Below, one piece after another: positions 5,129 through 7,472 of a stretch of DNA of 7,472 nt (the first letter of the stretch is position 1; every line of letters starts with the position of its first letter). The translations under genes were made by a program, and so were the position numbers. The notes under the pieces are model-generated. The model searched no databases, was not told where the DNA came from, and saw nothing but the letters and a program-made list of their open reading frames with translations. The stretch comes from JBFXAM01 sp050184295 (GTDB taxonomy: Bacteria > Planctomycetota > Phycisphaerae > UBA1845 > Fen-1342): positions 1-7,472 of the forward strand of contig JBFXAM010000168.1 in the NCBI GenBank assembly GCA_050184295.1, given 5' to 3'.

Positions 5129-5255
5129 TCCGCCTCTCCAATCCGTGAGCGCTCCAGGTCGGCGTCTGCCACGGGCCCGCCGCGCTGCGCCTGCAAACGG
5201 GCAGCCGCCTGCCGATGCGCACCCTGTTCGATACCCAAACGTGATGAGAGAACCT

Positions 5256-6776
5256 ATGCGAATCGCCTGGGCCGGGCGCGTATTGCCCGGAACATTCCTA
5301 ATCGTGCTGTCGGGCTGCGCCAGCGTGAACCCGCGGCCGGACTATGACCGGGTGGAGCAACACGTCGCCGATGCCGTCGGAAAGGGCGCGCCCGAGCGCC
5401 CCGACGATGCGGAGGCCGTCCGGGCGCTCGTCGCCGCACGGCTGGAGGGTGGGCTGTCGGCCGATGAAGCCGTGCAGGTGTGCCTGCTGAACAACCCTCG
5501 GGTGCGCTCCGCGCTGCTGCGGGTCGGCATCGCGCGGGCTGAACTGGTGCAGGCCGGCTTGTTCCAGAATCCCTCATTGTCGCTCTCGCTGCGGCTGCCG
5601 GATGGCGGTGGGCTGAGCAACCTCGAACTCGCCATCGCGCAGAACATCGCGGACCTTTGGTTGCTTCCGATCCGGAAGCGGGCCGCCGAGTGCGAGCTGG
5701 AGTCGGCGATTCTCGAAGTTGCCCGCGAGCTGAGCGCCGTTGCGCTGGAGGCGCGCGCGGCGTACTACTCCGCGGTCGGTCTGGGCCGTGAGAAGGAGAT
5801 CGTGGATGAGAATCGCGGCGTGGCTCAGCAGCTCCTCGATGCGGCACTGGCGCGGCAGCAGGCGGGGGCAGGCAGCGCGATCGACGTGAATCTGGCCCGG
5901 TCCGAGTTCATGCAGACCGAAGTGGCGCTTCGCAATGCAGCGCTCGCGGCTTTCGAGGCCCGACGGTCGCTGGCGGTGCTGCTCGGCGTGAAGACGCCGC
6001 CCGATGATCTCGTGCTCAGTGACAAGCTGCCCGATCCGCCCGCGTGGGTGCTGACGCCCGAACGGCTGGTGAGCGCGGCCGAGGCGAATCGCCTTGACCT
6101 GCAAGCCGCGACTTACTTCGTCGATGTGGCGGCCGCGCGTGTTCAGCAGGAGAAGCTGAGCGTCGTCGCCGACGTGGAGGTGGGCGTCGGGTTTGAGCGC
6201 GATGAACGCGGCCGGCGCGGCGACCGTCCGTGGCTGGCCGACACGCTGTGGGCATCCGCCGAGGCGGGAGCGTTAGCAGCACCGTCCTTGCGGCCGCGCG
6301 AAAAACAACCGACCGACACGATTCTCGGACCGACTCTCAGTTTCGAACTCCCGGTGTTCGACCAGAACCAGGCGCAGATAGCCAAGGCCCAGTTTATCTA
6401 CGAGCAGGCCATGCTCAATCGCGAGGCCCTGCTGTTGGACGTGTCACAGGAGACGCGCGGCGCGTTCCAGCGGGCGCGCACCGCTTGGGACGTTGCGAAT
6501 TACTACCGCGACAGCTTCCTACCCCTGTTGCAGGACAACCTGAACCTATCCCGCGAGGCGTATCGCGCCGGAAAGATATCGCTGCTTTCGGTGCTGGAAG
6601 CGCAAAAGCTCCTGTTGGCGTCGCGCGGGCGATACGTCGAGTCGCTGCGGAATGCGGCCATCGCTGTGACGGAGCTGGAAAAAGCGATCGGCGCGCCGAT
6701 CGAACGGGCGCTGGGCGACGCTCCATCCAGTTCGACCCGACCAGCCTCGCGCCCGGCTCCGGAGGTGCAACCATGA
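5256..6776 (+). CDS. TolC/CusC-type outer-membrane efflux lipoprotein
   Basis: 506 residues from the ATG at 5256. Earlier in-frame starts at 5145 and 5244 would put extra residues before the lipoprotein signal, whose lipobox is LSGC (Cys21). Two outer-membrane efflux repeats are visible: LSADEAVQVCLLNNP with RSALLRVGIARAELVQAGLFQNPSLSLS near 70-115, and a second half with GPTLSFELPVFDQNQAQIAK, ETRGAFQRARTAWDVANYYR and LSREAYRAGKISLLSVLEAQK. Long amphipathic helices with heptads fit the periplasmic tunnel. A charged insertion (around residues 310-345) precedes the second strand pair. As a trimer it would form the outer-membrane exit duct of a tripartite RND metal pump. The lipid anchor and neighbours favour the CusC/CzcC branch over general TolC. 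The stop overlaps the adaptor's start by ATGA, implying translational coupling. The 127 bp upstream shows no clear promoter. Confidence 0.93.
   Translation: MRIAWAGRVLPGTFLIVLSGCASVNPRPDYDRVEQHVADAVGKGAPERPDDAEAVRALVAARLEGGLSADEAVQVCLLNNPRVRSALLRVGIARAELVQAGLFQNPSLSLSLRLPDGGGLSNLELAIAQNIADLWLLPIRKRAAECELESAILEVARELSAVALEARAAYYSAVGLGREKEIVDENRGVAQQLLDAALARQQAGAGSAIDVNLARSEFMQTEVALRNAALAAFEARRSLAVLLGVKTPPDDLVLSDKLPDPPAWVLTPERLVSAAEANRLDLQAATYFVDVAAARVQQEKLSVVADVEVGVGFERDERGRRGDRPWLADTLWASAEAGALAAPSLRPREKQPTDTILGPTLSFELPVFDQNQAQIAKAQFIYEQAMLNREALLLDVSQETRGAFQRARTAWDVANYYRDSFLPLLQDNLNLSREAYRAGKISLLSVLEAQKLLLASRGRYVESLRNAAIAVTELEKAIGAPIERALGDAPSSSTRPASRPAPEVQP
6761..6766 (+). promoter_or_regulatory. 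Strong ribosome binding site fixing the adaptor start
   Basis: GGAGGT lies 6 nt before the ATG at 6773 and inside the end of the upstream coding sequence. It is the best Shine-Dalgarno in the window and settles the start of the adaptor. Confidence 0.85.
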
Positions 6777-7472
6777 GTTTTCAGTCCATCATCCTGCTCA
6801 TCATTCAGTTTCTGCTCGCATTATTCCTGGGAGGCGCGGGCGGATGCAGCCGCGATCCCGCTGCGGGCAGTGAGAAGTCCGGCGCAAACGCGGCGTCACA
6901 CGAGGAATCGTCGGCGCCGAGCAATCGCGTTGAAATTCCGGAGACGGTACGGCGCAACTTAGGAATCACCTTTTCCAAAGTCGAGGCGCGGCCGGTGGCG
7001 CAGACCATTCGGGTACCGGGCCAGTTCGAGCTCCAACCAGAAGCGCGACGCGAGTATCGCACGATGCTCGCGGGACGTGTTGAACTGCTGGTCAAGCAAT
7101 TTGACGCCGTGGAGCCGAACCAGCCGCTTTACCGCCTTTCTTCGTCCGAATGGCGGGAGTTGCAGGAAAAGCTGAACGAAGCCGAGTCGTCGATTCGGCA
7201 AGCCGAAGCGCGTACTGCGGCGATCGGTCCGCTGATGGCGGCGCATCGTAAGCACGAGGAGAGCCTGCGAACCAGCGTTGATTTATGGGAAAAGCGCGTC
7301 GAGCAGCTGGATCAAACGCGAACCTCGGGTGTCGTCACTCTGGACGAGTACACCGCCGCCCAGACAACCCTGGCAGCGAATCGGTCGGGGCTGGCCGAGG
7401 TGATGGAAAAAGAAGCGGAACTGGAGGGGCAGCGGATTGAGACTGAGGCCCAGCTCGACGCCGCGCGCTCCC
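6773..7472 (+). CDS. CusB/HlyD-type periplasmic adaptor lipoprotein (partial)
   Basis: The first 233 codons are present; the gene leaves the window. It starts in the ATGA overlap with the efflux-duct gene. Residues 1-25 are a lipoprotein signal with a very hydrophobic core ending GAGGC. The region about 52-90 (VEIPETVRRNLGITFSKVEARPV, IRVPGQFE) is the typical start of RND membrane-fusion proteins. LAGRVELLVKQFDAVEPNQPLYRL (about 99-122) is the first lipoyl half-motif. Residues about 125-233 form a charged helix of the alpha-hairpin, with Glu, Arg, Gln and Ala-rich heptads. It would link the outer-membrane duct to an inner-membrane RND pump, expected just beyond the window. Unlike the left-arm lipoprotein it has no Cys/His repeats and no Met-rich Cu/Ag sites in the visible part, so the transported metal is not indicated. 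Confidence 0.92.
   Translation, partial: MSFQSIILLIIQFLLALFLGGAGGCSRDPAAGSEKSGANAASHEESSAPSNRVEIPETVRRNLGITFSKVEARPVAQTIRVPGQFELQPEARREYRTMLAGRVELLVKQFDAVEPNQPLYRLSSSEWRELQEKLNEAESSIRQAEARTAAIGPLMAAHRKHEESLRTSVDLWEKRVEQLDQTRTSGVVTLDEYTAAQTTLAANRSGLAEVMEKEAELEGQRIETEAQLDAARS

Noticed and set aside
5145..5255. Extended N-terminus of the efflux-duct gene
   Set aside because: The extra 37 residues are Pro/Ala/Arg-rich and would bury the lipoprotein signal. The start at 5256 places the lipobox at residue 21.
1..7472. tRNA, rRNA, CRISPR or riboswitch elements
   Set aside because: No cloverleaf-like segment, rRNA-like conserved stretch, regularly spaced short repeats or recognisable riboswitch core was found by eye.

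Overview
The window is GC-rich and densely coding. It reads as a metal-defence region, most likely from a planctomycete or a close relative. That assignment rests on recalled resemblance of the decayed integrase-type transposases, the small Cys/His-rich exported proteins and the Cys/His-repeat lipoprotein to planctomycete proteins. No rRNA, tRNA or CRISPR array was seen, and no species can be named.

Layout: two export arms point outward from a central cassette. The left arm (minus strand) has a small exported Cys-rich protein (935-540), followed by the N-terminal part of a lipoprotein with two Cys/His metal-site-like repeats (431-1, cut by the window edge). The right arm (plus strand) has a small exported His/Cys-rich protein (4745-5128), a TolC/CusC-type outer-membrane lipoprotein (5256-6776) and, overlapping it by ATGA, a CusB/HlyD-type periplasmic adaptor (6773 to the edge). 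The two small proteins share a signal-peptide-end signature (P-x-x-C-x-A-G) and a similar C-terminus. They look like related leader genes of two tripartite heavy-metal efflux operons.

The centre holds a MerR-family regulator gene (1911) directly behind a textbook MerR operator/promoter with a 20-bp spacer. A 75-residue exported Cys-rich protein (2338-2565) and a 372-residue lipoprotein (2634-3752) follow. The lipoprotein joins two different thioredoxin-like domains. A VOC-superfamily protein (4122-3709) converges on it. The regulator has three Cys at positions expected for a divalent soft-metal sensor. The likely logic is metal sensing, induction of the operon from the regulator's own promoter, and thiol-based metal handling in the envelope. 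Mercury or another soft metal is a reasonable guess, but the metal is not shown by the sequence.

Two decayed copies of the same integrase-core transposase, in the same orientation (about 1161-1790 and 4204-4677), bracket the central cassette. Each ends just upstream of a metal-gene promoter. Both lack the later catalytic residues and cannot be active. This suggests the cassette was assembled or inserted by mobile-element activity.

Main points of interest are the double-thioredoxin lipoprotein in a MerR-controlled operon, the paired leader proteins of the two arms, and -10 boxes lying 7-9 nt before the start codons of three genes, which suggests leaderless or near-leaderless transcripts.
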